From an uncultured Bacteroides sp. (GTDB lineage Bacteria; Bacteroidota; Bacteroidia; Bacteroidales; Bacteroidaceae), in NCBI GenBank assembly GCA_900766005.1, contig CAAFTU010000065.1, positions 17,508 through 81,507 of the forward strand: a stretch of 64,000 nucleotides of DNA, given 5' to 3'. Within the stretch, counting starts at the first letter, position 1. Each line of letters opens with the position of its first letter. This document shows positions 14,872 to 24,208 of this stretch, in pieces. The notes under the pieces are model-generated. The model was given only the letters and a program-made list of their open reading frames with translations. It was not told where the DNA came from and did no database searches. The position numbers and the translations under genes are program-made.

Positions 14872-16101
14872 TTAATTGTTTTCTTTAAATTTACGGATAA
14901 TCAGTGAGGAATTGGTTCCTCCGAATCCGAATGAGTTGGACAAGAAGGTGTCAAATTCCGTTTCTATCCTCCGGGAGGGGATGTTCAGCAGAGCAGAGGC
15001 TTCATCGGGTTCTTCAAAATTGAGATTAGGAGCGATAAATCCGTTATTCATCATCAAGATGGAATAAATGACTTCACTGGCGCCTGCCATCCACATCTCA
15101 TGTCCGGTTTGTGACTTGGTGGATGTGACATAGGGCCGATGGTTTCCGAACACTTCCGCTATGGCTTTTGCCTCATTCAAATCTCCCACGGGGGTGGAAG
15201 TGGCGTGTGCATTGATATATTGGATTTCTTCCAAGGGAATGCCCGCATCGTTGATTGCCATCTGTAAAGAGCGTCTGGGACCGTCCACATTCGGTACGGA
15301 AATATGATCTCCGTTTGATGAGAAACCGTATCCTATGACTTCTGCCAGAATAGTAGCTCCGCGCCTTACGGCTGATTCATAACTTTCGAGTACCAGGCTG
15401 GCGCCTCCTCCGCTGGGTACCAAACCGTCCCGTCCCTTGTCAAAGGGGCGCGATGCCTTTTCCGGTTCGTCCTCACGGGTGGAGAACGCGCCCAATCCGT
15501 CGAAACTACCCACGGAGTAAGGATTTACCTCTTGTGCTCCTCCGCACAGAATGCAGTCCTGAAGTCCTGATTTGATGAGCATATACGCCATGCCGATGGC
15601 GTGTGAACCGCTGGCACAAGCTCCCGATATGGTAAAATTAATTCCCTTCAAATGGAAAATAACCGAAAGGTTCATGGTAATCGTAGAGTTCATGGACTGG
15701 AAGATAGAACCGGAGCCTACCATAGCCGTATTCTTCTTGGCACGAATGACATCAATGGCCTCGATTACCGGAGCGGCGCTACTGTCATTTCCATACAATA
15801 TGCCTACTTCATGATCCAATAAAAACTCCTCGTCTATTTGTGCCTGACGGAATGCCTCCAAGGTAGCCATATAGGCATATTCTCCCTGTTCGGCGAGGCT
15901 ATGCCGCTTTTTGCGGTCCAATAACTTCTTTAAATCAGGACGTTCGACAAGTCCTGTCAATGCGGAAAAATACCCCATCTCTTTACGTGCCGGATCGATG
16001 CCGATGCCTGAACGCCCTTGGAACAAAGAGTCTTTCACCTCATCTTGGTTCTTGCCTATGCACGAATAAATACCCATGCCTGTAATCACTACTCTTCTCA
16101 T
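14872..16101 (-). CDS. 3-oxoacyl-ACP synthase (FabF/FabB-like), first ketosynthase of the operon
   Basis: This is a 409-residue protein starting MRRVVITGMGIYSCIG. I chose the ATG at 16101, which has GCAGAAG just before it and lies 7 bp after the ketoreductase stop; 16128 would overlap that gene. Catalytic residues are SGACASG (Cys about 165), NAHATST and TGHEMWMAG. The last differs from the usual GHT.GA.G and may reflect unusual chain specificity. SNSFGFGGTNSS closes the fold. Together with the reductase just upstream it probably carries out early elongation on the aromatic starter. Confidence 0.87.
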   Translation of the reverse strand: MRRVVITGMGIYSCIGKNQDEVKDSLFQGRSGIGIDPARKEMGYFSALTGLVERPDLKKLLDRKKRHSLAEQGEYAYMATLEAFRQAQIDEEFLLDHEVGILYGNDSSAAPVIEAIDVIRAKKNTAMVGSGSIFQSMNSTITMNLSVIFHLKGINFTISGACASGSHAIGMAYMLIKSGLQDCILCGGAQEVNPYSVGSFDGLGAFSTREDEPEKASRPFDKGRDGLVPSGGGASLVLESYESAVRRGATILAEVIGYGFSSNGDHISVPNVDGPRRSLQMAINDAGIPLEEIQYINAHATSTPVGDLNEAKAIAEVFGNHRPYVTSTKSQTGHEMWMAGASEVIYSILMMNNGFIAPNLNFEEPDEASALLNIPSRRIETEFDTFLSNSFGFGGTNSSLIIRKFKENN

Positions 16102-16108
16102 CTTCTGC

Positions 16109-16837
16109 TTATGTATAGATTCCTCCATTGATGGAAATTACCTCTCCGGTGATATAGGAGGCTTGTTCCGATGCCAGGAAGCCTACCAGTGCGGCTACTT
16201 CTCCGGGTTCGCCGAACCGTCCTGCCGGTATCTGTTTTTTCCATTCATTTTCATCAATGCCGTTGGTCATATCCGTGCGGATAAATCCCGGTGCTACGGC
16301 GTTCACCGTCACGTGTTTTCTGGCCACTTCCTGTGCCAGTGCTTTGGTGGCGGCTATCATTCCGCCTTTGGCTGCCGAATAGTTGGTTTGTCCCGGCATT
16401 CCTTTGATACCCGACAGGGAAACGATGTTGATGATACGTCCGAATCGCTTTACCAGCATATTTTTCAGCAAGGGTTGGGTGACGTTAAAGAAACCGTTCA
16501 GGCTGATATCCAACACCCGGCTCCATTCATCCTGTTCCATCCACAGCATCAGGTTGTCACGGCGTATACCGGCATTGTTCACCAGTACCTCAATGTAGGT
16601 ATCGGGATGCTTCTCCATCCAGCCGTTCAGTGCAGCGTGTGTGGCTACTGCGTCTGTCACGTCAAATTTCATCAGTTCGCCGTCCGAGCCTTGTTCCCGT
16701 ATCTGTTGCAGGGTGGCTTCGGCTTCCGTATCGTTGCTTTGGTAGTTTATCAGTATATGATATCCCATTTCGGCCAGTTTCAGACATACAGCCTGTCCGA
16801 TGCCCCGGCTTCCTCCTGTTACTAGTGCGTATTTCAT
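16109..16837 (-). CDS. 3-oxoacyl-ACP reductase (FabG-like SDR)
   Basis: This is a 242-residue short-chain dehydrogenase. It has the NADPH-binding VTGGSRGIGQ at residues 6-15, NNAG near 90, and the catalytic Tyr/Lys in YSAAKGG. The C-terminal pattern FLASEQASYITGEVISINGG is typical of FabG. It reduces the 3-keto group of each elongation product before dehydration. It overlaps the ammonia-lyase stop by 4 bp (16834-16837), which places starter formation and reduction at the head of the operon. Confidence 0.9.
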   Translation of the reverse strand: MKYALVTGGSRGIGQAVCLKLAEMGYHILINYQSNDTEAEATLQQIREQGSDGELMKFDVTDAVATHAALNGWMEKHPDTYIEVLVNNAGIRRDNLMLWMEQDEWSRVLDISLNGFFNVTQPLLKNMLVKRFGRIINIVSLSGIKGMPGQTNYSAAKGGMIAATKALAQEVARKHVTVNAVAPGFIRTDMTNGIDENEWKKQIPAGRFGEPGEVAALVGFLASEQASYITGEVISINGGIYT

Positions 16838-18366
16838 TTTTCTTGCAACCTCCCTTTTTTAAGATATACCATCATTCTTTCTATCTCTTTATATTTAGGC
16901 GTATCTTCCCGGAACACAGGAAAAAATGCTCGTATCTCTTTATATACTTGTTGTGACCGGGGGCTTAGCCGACCGGCTATTTCCAAACAGTCTACAGCTT
17001 GTACAATACCCATCATCAGGATAGCCATCACCTGATAAGCATTTTCTATGACTGTTTTTGCCAGTAGTGCGGAATTGGTTCCCATGCTTACAATATCCTG
17101 ATTGTCATTGTTGTTGGGGATGCTATGCACATACATCGGATTGGACAAAGTCTGGCACTCCGCTGTGGTAGAAGTCGCGGTAAATTGTGACGCCTGCAAA
17201 CCATAGTTCAATCCCAGCACTCCCATATTGACAAAGGGGGGCAGAATGCCGTTGATGCGGTCGTGAAACAAGTAATTGATCTGCCGTTCGGCAAGCATGG
17301 CCAGTTTGGTGACCGCTATTTTCAGTTTATCCATTTCAAAAGAAACGTAATCTCCGTGAAAGTTACCGCCATGATACACGTTTTGCGTGTCGGGGTCCAC
17401 TATCGGGTTGTCACAGGCTGAATTTATTTCGTTTATCAATACTTTTTCGGCATTGAGCAATTCATCATAAACCGGTCCTAGAATCTGTGGGATGCAGCGC
17501 AACGAATAATAGGGTTGAACCTTATGGGTGAAGATTTTCTCTTCGTGTTTTCCGTTGTAAAGTTCATTCTCTCTTTTGCGTACACATTGGCTGCCTTCCA
17601 CCCATTGGCGCATCATGCGGGCTATCTCTTGCTGTCCTTCATGCCGTTTGGCTTCGTTCAGCGGTTCGGACATGAAATCATCGTACGAGGCGGCAATTTC
17701 ATTCATCATGACCGATGCGCCTACTGCCCAATGCATCAGTTGGCGGGCATAAATCAGGTTGACAATGCCTATACCTGTCATTACCGAAGTGCCGTTGGTC
17801 ACTGAAAGCCCTTCGCGGATATGCATTTTGAAGGGTTGCAATCCGTTTTCCGCCAAAACGGATGCCGTATCTCTTTTCTTGCCTTGGTAAAAGACCTCTC
17901 CTTCTCCAATCAGGGTGAGGGCGATATGGGCAAGCTGTACCAAATCGCCACTGGCCCCTACACTGCCGTGTTCGGGTACGTATGGAGTAATCCCCCGGTT
18001 GATAAACTCGGTAATGAGCAATGCCAGTTCTTTATGTACGCCGGATTTTCCTTGCAGAAAAGTATAGAGACGCGCTATCATGGCAGCTTTGACATAGAGT
18101 TCCGGAAGGGGTTGCCCTGCTCCGGTGGCATGGCTGCGGATGATATTATACTGTAATTGTGACAAGGATTCATCTTCAATACGGTATTGGGCCATCGGTC
18201 CAAAGCCGGTATTGATGCCATAGATGATCTTGTCGTTGGAGAATGTTTTCAGAAAATGGAAACTCTCTTCCAATTTTTGCATACATTGGTCGGAGAGTGT
18301 CAGTGGCTCTTCTTCAAACAAAATCTTATACAGGGACGCTAAAGTTATCTTATTCTCAGCTAGCAT
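16834..18366 (-). CDS. Aromatic amino acid (tyrosine) ammonia-lyase
   Basis: This protein has about 510 residues from the ATG at 18366; a TTG-started frame reaching 18405 runs into the -7 box and is not favoured. It belongs to the HAL/PAL/TAL family with the MIO prosthetic-group triad Ala-Ser-Gly in HGSVGASGDLVQL, plus YGINTGFGPMAQYRI, GNFHGDYVSFEMDKLK and SIPNNNDNQDIVSMG. The selectivity loop reads NIIRSHATG. As I remember the sequence, the tyrosine ammonia-lyase of the Flavobacterium johnsoniae flexirubin locus is close along the whole length, which supports Tyr to 4-coumarate. That acid would prime the polyene as an aryl starter. It heads the operon. Histidase activity is less likely in this context. 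Confidence 0.85.
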   Translation of the reverse strand: MLAENKITLASLYKILFEEEPLTLSDQCMQKLEESFHFLKTFSNDKIIYGINTGFGPMAQYRIEDESLSQLQYNIIRSHATGAGQPLPELYVKAAMIARLYTFLQGKSGVHKELALLITEFINRGITPYVPEHGSVGASGDLVQLAHIALTLIGEGEVFYQGKKRDTASVLAENGLQPFKMHIREGLSVTNGTSVMTGIGIVNLIYARQLMHWAVGASVMMNEIAASYDDFMSEPLNEAKRHEGQQEIARMMRQWVEGSQCVRKRENELYNGKHEEKIFTHKVQPYYSLRCIPQILGPVYDELLNAEKVLINEINSACDNPIVDPDTQNVYHGGNFHGDYVSFEMDKLKIAVTKLAMLAERQINYLFHDRINGILPPFVNMGVLGLNYGLQASQFTATSTTAECQTLSNPMYVHSIPNNNDNQDIVSMGTNSALLAKTVIENAYQVMAILMMGIVQAVDCLEIAGRLSPRSQQVYKEIRAFFPVFREDTPKYKEIERMMVYLKKGRLQEK

Positions 18367-18402
18367 TGGATTGGTGTGATAAGCAGTTTTGTATAATTTC
18401 CG

Positions 18403-18410
18403 CAAAAATA
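18403..18410 (-). promoter_or_regulatory. -7 element of the pigment operon promoter
   Basis: TATTTTTG on the minus strand fits TAnnTTTG exactly and lies about 37 bp upstream of the ammonia-lyase ATG. No clear -33 TTTG is seen in the AT-rich stretch above it. Confidence 0.5.
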
Positions 18411-18475
18411 GTTATTTAAAAATAAGTATTACCATCCGAAGGGAGATTTTTCAGTTTTGATGGTTATCTAAAAGG

Positions 18476-18568
18476 TTCACCACAGATTATACAAACAAAC
18501 GCAGATGTTTCTTAAATCATTGATTGTCAGGTGGATAATCTGTGTGAATCTGTATGGTCTGTGGTGAA
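18476..18568. repeat. 93-bp inverted-repeat element between cysS and the pigment operon
   Basis: The ends TTCACCACAGATTATACA (18476-18493) and the complement of 18551-18568 match at 16 of 18 bases, including the outer 11. Inside, GATAATCTGTG (18534) again complements the left arm. The whole can fold as a long stem or a two-hairpin structure. It resembles dispersed intergenic repeats of Bacteroides and may act as a terminator for the divergent flanks, but lacks a U-run. Confidence 0.6.
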
Positions 18569-18592
18569 AAAAATAGTGTCGCTCTATGTATT

Positions 18593-20074
18593 CTATTTAT
18601 TCAGTTTCCATGTGAAACCGTCTTTGGTATCTTTCACTTCAAAGCCAAGAGCAGCCAGCTCATCACGGATTTTATCGCTTGTAGCCCAGTCTTTATTGGC
18701 TTTGGCTTTCATACGTTGTTCCAGCAGCATATCTACTACTTTGCCGTATGCCTCTTCACGTGCCTCGTTATTGGCGGCTTCTTCTTTCAGGCCCAGGATT
18801 TCGTACATAAAGAGATGGAACACACTTTTCAGTTCTTCCAGATCTTCTGCGGAAATAGTGGCTTTCTTGTCCAGAACCGTATTAATCATACGGGCGCCGT
18901 CAAACAGATGGGCAATGACAATCGGTGAGTTCAAGTCATCATTCATGGCTGTATAACACTTTTCACGCAAGTCTTTTACCCCCTCTATGCCGGTGGTTTG
19001 TGTTGCCGGAGTGATGCGTTCAAGACCTTTCACAGCTTCTGTCAGCCGTTCCAATCCTTTTTCGGCTGCTTGTAATGCTTCGTTACTGAAGTCCACTGTA
19101 CTGCGGTAATGTGCCTGAAGGATGAAGAAACGGATGGTCATGGGGCTGTAGGCTTGGGTCAGTAACTTGTGGGTACCGTGGAAGAACTCATCCAAGTTAA
19201 TGAAGTTGCCGTATGATTTTCCCATCTTCTGTCCATTAATGGTAATCATGTTGTTGTGCATCCAATAGTGAACCATGTCATCGCCTTGTGAAGCCACGCT
19301 TTGTGCGATCTCACATTCGTGGTGTGGGAAAATTAAGTCCATTCCCCCTCCGTGAATATCGAAATGCTCGCCCAGGTATTTCTTACCCATTGCGGTACAT
19401 TCACAATGCCAACCGGGGAATCCGTTACTCCACGGGCTGGGCCAGCGCATGATATGTTCGGGTTGTGCACATTTCCACAGGGCGAAATCGGCAGGATTGC
19501 GCTTCTCGCTTTGACCGTCCAGCTCGCGGGTGGTGTTCAGCACATCGTCCAGGTTGCGGCCGGACAGTTTGCCGTAATGATGGTCTTTGTTGTATTTTGC
19601 TACATCGAAATAAACGGAACCTTCACTTTCATAAGCATAGCCGTTTTTCAGAATTTCTTCTACCAGTTCTATCTGTTCAATGATATGGCCTGATGCATGT
19701 GGCTCGATACTGGGTGGAAGTACATTCAAGGCTTCCATTGCCTTGTGGTAGCGATTGAGGTAATATTGCACTACTTCCATGGGTTCTAGTTGCTCCAGAC
19801 GGGCCTTTTTGGCGATTTTATCTTCGCCTTCGTCTGCATCGTGTTCCAGATGACCGACATCGGTAATGTTACGGACATAACGTACCTTGTATCCCAGATG
19901 GGTAAGATAACGGAGCAGGATATCGAACGTGATGGCGGGGCGTGCGTGTCCTAAATGGGCATCGCCATATACGGTAGGACCGCATACATACATACCTACA
20001 TGAGGGGCATGCAAGGGAACGAAAAGTTCCTTTTGACGGCTTAATGTATTGTAAATGGTTAGTTTATTTTCCAT
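18593..20074 (-). CDS. cysS: Cysteinyl-tRNA synthetase
   Basis: This is a 493-residue class I aminoacyl-tRNA synthetase, the usual CysRS length. It shows YVCGPTVYGDAHLGHAR (Zn-binding Cys and HIGH-type motif), GWHCEC and FPHHECEIAQS (the other Zn ligands), and the KMSKS-type loop QKMGKSYGN. The C-terminal DALR-type domain follows from about residue 370. It is essential for charging tRNA-Cys. It stands alone between the pigment operon and the GH43 gene with its own -7 box at 20095-20102. Translation begins at the ATG at 20074. Confidence 0.96.
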   Translation of the reverse strand: MENKLTIYNTLSRQKELFVPLHAPHVGMYVCGPTVYGDAHLGHARPAITFDILLRYLTHLGYKVRYVRNITDVGHLEHDADEGEDKIAKKARLEQLEPMEVVQYYLNRYHKAMEALNVLPPSIEPHASGHIIEQIELVEEILKNGYAYESEGSVYFDVAKYNKDHHYGKLSGRNLDDVLNTTRELDGQSEKRNPADFALWKCAQPEHIMRWPSPWSNGFPGWHCECTAMGKKYLGEHFDIHGGGMDLIFPHHECEIAQSVASQGDDMVHYWMHNNMITINGQKMGKSYGNFINLDEFFHGTHKLLTQAYSPMTIRFFILQAHYRSTVDFSNEALQAAEKGLERLTEAVKGLERITPATQTTGIEGVKDLREKCYTAMNDDLNSPIVIAHLFDGARMINTVLDKKATISAEDLEELKSVFHLFMYEILGLKEEAANNEAREEAYGKVVDMLLEQRMKAKANKDWATSDKIRDELAALGFEVKDTKDGFTWKLNK

Positions 20075-20094
20075 AATTCATTCTATTAGAATTG

Positions 20095-20102
20095 CAAAGT
20101 TA
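20095..20102 (-). promoter_or_regulatory. -7 element for cysS
   Basis: TAACTTTG on the minus strand, 21 bp upstream of the cysS ATG, fits TAnnTTTG. No -33 match is seen at normal spacing. Confidence 0.45.
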
Positions 20103-20358
20103 TAAATTAAAGTGTGTATTTGGCTAATAATTAACAAAAAATCTGATGCTGATGTCCTCTGCTTGTCTACAAATGGTGTTTGTTGGTTTAAAGGATAGAG
20201 ATTTATGGTAATAAATAAAAGTAGGTTGTCTTTGAATGTAAAAGAACAGAATGATGATTTTTTGTATGGAGATTAGGGAACCTAACTCTTTTTCCTTTTC
20301 ATGAAATAGGTTTCTCTTGTTTCTGTTTATGATCTTTAATCTCTGCTATTGATTTGTA

Positions 20359-20416
20359 AAACAGGACCACTGCCTCATAAACCTTGGTGTTGTTTTACGG
20401 GGCAGTGGTGGTGTTT
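20359..20416 (-). terminator. Large hairpin downstream of the PUL lipoprotein operon
   Basis: ACCACTGCC (20366-20374) pairs with GGCAGTGGT (20401-20409), extended outward by AAACA/TGTTT past a two-base mismatch. It lies 33 bp past the GH43 stop and probably ends the SusC-SusD-GH43 transcript. The rest of the 20103-20448 gap shows nothing else recognisable. Confidence 0.5.
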
Positions 20417-20448
20417 CTATATGAAGTTTGCGTGCGGAGCGGGAATGT

Positions 20449-22332
20449 TTATTTGGACTTCTTTCCCCAATACGTCTTGTTGTTGGCATAGCCGGCATAG
20501 ACGATGGTATGGGTGCGCGGACTGGCTTCCCAGTCGGTTTCGCGTTGCAGATAAAGTTCCACTCCGTTGACAGTCAGAATCTGTTGGGCGGCATCATAGC
20601 TCCACGTACTGCCTTTCCAGATACCTTCGGTGATAGTGTGGTCGGCGGCGAGAGTCATTGTTGCTGAAGTTCTCTGCTCTCCATATTTGTATGTAAGGTC
20701 GATGTGTTCCCAATTGCCGGGCAATTCTTCTTCGGTGATGGCTACCTTGGGAACGGCTCCGTAGCGTTCAGGCATTACGAGAGGCCAACCGTCTTTCGTC
20801 CAGCGGATGCTGCGTACGTGCCCCATCATGATGGCGTTGCTGGCGTTGATGCCCGGAACATCCTTAGGCAGACGGCCTTGTGAGGCGTAGAACCAGTTGT
20901 CTTTGCCATCGTCGAAGATAGCGCAGTGGGCGATGCCTACCCAGCCGTAGCCTTTGCTGAACTTATAGGGATGAGTCACTATGGGCAGTGCATCGGCACC
21001 GGCGGTCACGTCTTTGCCGTCAATGCCCACGTAGGGACCGGTGATGCTTTTCGAGCGGACCACACGGGTGTTATAGGGCACGTCGAGAGCGTCGTAGGCC
21101 AGGAAGAGGTAGTAGTAGCCATCGCGGTAAATGACTTCGGGACCTTCACTGGCTTGCCAGCGGTTACCTGTCTGGCGGGTGGCGATCAACTGACCATACT
21201 CGGCAGGTGCTTGGCCTGTAGCCCAAGGTTGGCCCAAACTTTCGGCAGGCTTGCCTGTTTCGCTATTGAGCTTGAGAGCGGCTATGCCGCTATGCCATGA
21301 ACCGTAGACCAACCAGTGCTCGCCTTCGGGCGTGATGACATAAGAGGGGTCGATGGCATTCCATTTATAATAGCAATTGGCCCAATCATCCGGCTTCACG
21401 TTGAAGTTAAGTCCTTTGTCGGAAGCATTGGTGATGACGTAGCCTTTGTCTACCCATCCGTCGTTGTTGGAGGGATCGTTGTTTTCCATCAGGCCGATAA
21501 AGGCGCGCTCCGACCAGGTGTTGGCACCGTTGAGTGTGCCGGGGCAGACAATGGAATAGTACATGCGATAGAGGCCGTTCTTTACCTTGCGTACTACGGG
21601 AGCCCAATAGCCGAAGTCATTAACATTAGGATTGATTTCGGCAAGTCCCATTTCTTTTCGTATTTCATTGAGCTTGGGCACTACCCATTCGGGCAGGTTC
21701 TTCATTGTACCGCCGAGGTATTCCCAGTTGACAAGGTCCTTGGAGCGACGACCGTGGAAGTGGCCGCCTGCGGTGTGGACGTTGCCGTATGAAGCATCCG
21801 TCTGATACATGTAATAATAACCATCTTCGGCCAATACAACCGAGGGGTCGTGTACGTTGGCAAGATTCCATTGAGAGCGTTTGCTCCAGTCACTTATCGA
21901 GGTATAGTCATCGGAGTAGGTGGGGGCCACGTAATTCTTGAGTTCATCGTCTAAGCTTAAGCTTTCTGTGGTGGCCGTGACCACCTCTGAATAGACATAA
22001 CGGCTGTCACAGTAGACGTATGCACGGATATAGTAGGAGGTACCGGAGGTCAAGGTTGAGAGGGAAGCACTGAAATTCTCATCGGCATCCACCACGTGGT
22101 CTTTGATAGTCGGTACGGAAGCTGCTGCACTGTAACAGAAGCCTTTCTTGACTATTTGGTTCAGATCACCTGTAACCGATGCGGTGACGGTCAACGAGGT
22201 GGGTGTGGTTGTAGTTACTTTCGGAGTACTTACAGTTGCATAATAGCGGTCTATATCTTCGCTGTTGTCAGAACAAGCGGCTAAAACAAGGAATATTGGT
22301 AAGAACATCCACAATGGTAATAGTTTTTTCAT
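20449..22332 (-). CDS. GH43 endo-arabinanase-type surface lipoprotein
   Basis: This is a 627-residue lipoprotein (lipobox LVLAAC, then SDNSEDID). The acidic residues right after Cys match the surface-export signal of Bacteroides lipoproteins. Residues 35-125 form a fibronectin-like domain, then a five-bladed GH43 domain with NVHDPSVV (Asp base), NAIDPSYV (Asp modulator) and SEGPEVIY (Glu acid). A C-terminal beta-barrel domain (about 540-627, WSYDAAQQILTVNG to TYWGKKS) is the arabinanase-associated type. It probably cuts alpha-1,5-arabinan at the cell surface to feed SusC/SusD. It is the last gene of the susC-susD-binding protein-GH43 unit. Exact linkage preference is inferred from the neighbouring GH51 and second GH43. 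Confidence 0.87.
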   Translation of the reverse strand: MKKLLPLWMFLPIFLVLAACSDNSEDIDRYYATVSTPKVTTTTPTSLTVTASVTGDLNQIVKKGFCYSAAASVPTIKDHVVDADENFSASLSTLTSGTSYYIRAYVYCDSRYVYSEVVTATTESLSLDDELKNYVAPTYSDDYTSISDWSKRSQWNLANVHDPSVVLAEDGYYYMYQTDASYGNVHTAGGHFHGRRSKDLVNWEYLGGTMKNLPEWVVPKLNEIRKEMGLAEINPNVNDFGYWAPVVRKVKNGLYRMYYSIVCPGTLNGANTWSERAFIGLMENNDPSNNDGWVDKGYVITNASDKGLNFNVKPDDWANCYYKWNAIDPSYVITPEGEHWLVYGSWHSGIAALKLNSETGKPAESLGQPWATGQAPAEYGQLIATRQTGNRWQASEGPEVIYRDGYYYLFLAYDALDVPYNTRVVRSKSITGPYVGIDGKDVTAGADALPIVTHPYKFSKGYGWVGIAHCAIFDDGKDNWFYASQGRLPKDVPGINASNAIMMGHVRSIRWTKDGWPLVMPERYGAVPKVAITEEELPGNWEHIDLTYKYGEQRTSATMTLAADHTITEGIWKGSTWSYDAAQQILTVNGVELYLQRETDWEASPRTHTIVYAGYANNKTYWGKKSK

Positions 22333-22405
22333 CTGTTGATAGTTTAAAGACCATGCCGCTTCTTCCTGAGGAAAACGGCATGGCTTGTGTGATTACTGAT
22401 TCGGA

Positions 22406-24184
22406 TTAGAAGACGAGATGGCCGCCTTCAATCGTTAAAGCGAAGTTCAAGTCGTTCATATCCAATTTGTTGATCCCTAAATAGTATTGGGCATAGGAAG
22501 TACCTGAAGTGCCTTTCATTACTGCTTGAATGTCGGCTGTACCATTGCCGCAATTGGTCACGTAGACGGTGACTTTGGCTCCGTTCATATCGGCAAGCCA
22601 AGCAGCCCAGTCGCCTTGTGTACCGTTGTGAACGAGGCTGGCATTTCCATCGTATCCTGCACCCCATCCATAGTTGTCGGCGCGTACCACTGCATATTCG
22701 GCAAGATCGGCTTTGCGGAGAACGATAGCGAAGTTGCTCCAGTTATTAGCTTGGCTGGTGTAATTGGTGAAGCTGATGGATCTGGTTTCACCTGCCGGCA
22801 CGTTGAAATTGTCAGAAAAGACAGTCCACCAACCCGTTGAATTGTCTTCGGCTCCTATGATACCGGCTGAGTTGCTCACAGCGGCAACCACAGATTCGGC
22901 AACTTTGACTTCTACGGTAGCGGTAACTTCGTCGGCAGTAATGGTTACGGTCTGCGTACCGGCTTTGGCAGGAATGGCAGAGAAATGGAGTTTGGCGTTG
23001 TCTACTACTCTTGTGCTTCCGTCGGCATAAGTAGCCGTTACTTCCAATCCTTCGGGAAGGAATGCCAGCGTACGGTCGGTCATCGTTTCCGTTGCTGCCG
23101 AAGTATAATAGTAATACTGCGTGTGCGCAGGTTGAGCCGTCACTTGGATGGATACAATCTTTTCCACTACTTCAAACGTAGCATTGGCCACCACCGGCTG
23201 GTTGCAATTCTCGCCCTTGAAGGTCTTGTTGTAGATGACTACCAGTGTCTTCGTGCCCAGTTCGTTCATATTGGGGATGGCAGTGAACTGGAGTTCTTCT
23301 GCGGTTACGGTCTTAGTCACCCCTTCTTCGAAGCTGACGATGGCAGTAATCCCGGCTACGGCTTCTTCGAGTGAGGTGCCGGCATTGACCTGATCGGGTA
23401 CATTTTGCAGTACCATCGAGAGCGGATTCTTGTCTTCGGCAGAGGTAAGGCCGCCGATAGGAACGATGTTCGATTGCAAGAAGTTGATGTAAGAGCCTTC
23501 GGGTACCAGGAAGCAGCGGATGTTGGTATTGCTCGCGTCTGCATTCAGATTGGGTAACTTGTACGGCTGTTTGTAGGTTTTGGTTGCCGAGGCGTTCTGG
23601 ATTTTGATAGAGAAGGCATTTTCATTGGTGCGGTCTACGGTGAGTGTTACTTTGCCGCCCAATTTCTGTACAGTTTCGTCCAGATTGTCAACGGGTGACA
23701 GCATCAGTGTGCTGGAGGTGTATTTGAAGAAGAGATGGGAACCCCATTGGGAGTTATAGGCCAAAGTATCGTTTGTGGTATCAAAACGATAAGCGCCATA
23801 TTCCGTGTATCCTTCACCTCCGCGGTCTGCGTCATTGGTAATGACTAGGGCGAAGTTTTTATAATAGGTATTGTCGGCAGGGTTGATGTTGAGGTTGAAC
23901 ACTCCATGCCACTTCTGACCATCGGGCACGACGTAATACTTGGAGAAAGCTGTCCAGAAACCGGAGGTGTAGTCCGTATTACCGAAGGAGTAGACATCTT
24001 CCTGCATGCCCTCCAGCACTTCTTCTTCCGGATCTTTCTTTGAATTTGCTATGGAGTCCACTTTCTCGGAAATCCAGTCGGGGGCGTTAACATCATACAG
24101 CTCGCCACCCTCGCAGCTTGGCAATGCCATCAACCCGAAGGCGATGGAACAGCAAGCGTATACTAATTTATTGAGTATTCTCAT
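22406..24184 (-). CDS. Surface glycan-binding lipoprotein (SusE/F position)
   Basis: This is a 592-residue lipoprotein (LMALPSCEGGE; acidic residues after Cys24 suggest surface display). Two related beta-sandwich modules lie at about 60-230 (TSGFWTAFSKYYVVPDGQ, ...EYGAYRFD) and about 445-592 (STGWWTVFSDNFNVPAGE, ...EYAVVRADN), each with FAIV/FALV and Trp-rich strands. They flank two Ig-like domains (about 255-345 and 348-435) of the bacterial group-3 type. It sits where SusE/F-type binding proteins sit, between SusD and the surface GH43, and probably captures arabinan chains. I do not recognise a named family for the whole protein; the binding role is from position and architecture. Confidence 0.75.
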   Translation of the reverse strand: MRILNKLVYACCSIAFGLMALPSCEGGELYDVNAPDWISEKVDSIANSKKDPEEEVLEGMQEDVYSFGNTDYTSGFWTAFSKYYVVPDGQKWHGVFNLNINPADNTYYKNFALVITNDADRGGEGYTEYGAYRFDTTNDTLAYNSQWGSHLFFKYTSSTLMLSPVDNLDETVQKLGGKVTLTVDRTNENAFSIKIQNASATKTYKQPYKLPNLNADASNTNIRCFLVPEGSYINFLQSNIVPIGGLTSAEDKNPLSMVLQNVPDQVNAGTSLEEAVAGITAIVSFEEGVTKTVTAEELQFTAIPNMNELGTKTLVVIYNKTFKGENCNQPVVANATFEVVEKIVSIQVTAQPAHTQYYYYTSAATETMTDRTLAFLPEGLEVTATYADGSTRVVDNAKLHFSAIPAKAGTQTVTITADEVTATVEVKVAESVVAAVSNSAGIIGAEDNSTGWWTVFSDNFNVPAGETRSISFTNYTSQANNWSNFAIVLRKADLAEYAVVRADNYGWGAGYDGNASLVHNGTQGDWAAWLADMNGAKVTVYVTNCGNGTADIQAVMKGTSGTSYAQYYLGINKLDMNDLNFALTIEGGHLVF

Positions 24185-24208
24185 TGTCTTACATTTTAAT
24201 AGGTTTGT

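Noticed and set aside
16834..18405. Longer ammonia-lyase starting at TTG 18405
   Set aside because: It would start inside the TATTTTTG promoter element, and the added residues have no family counterpart.
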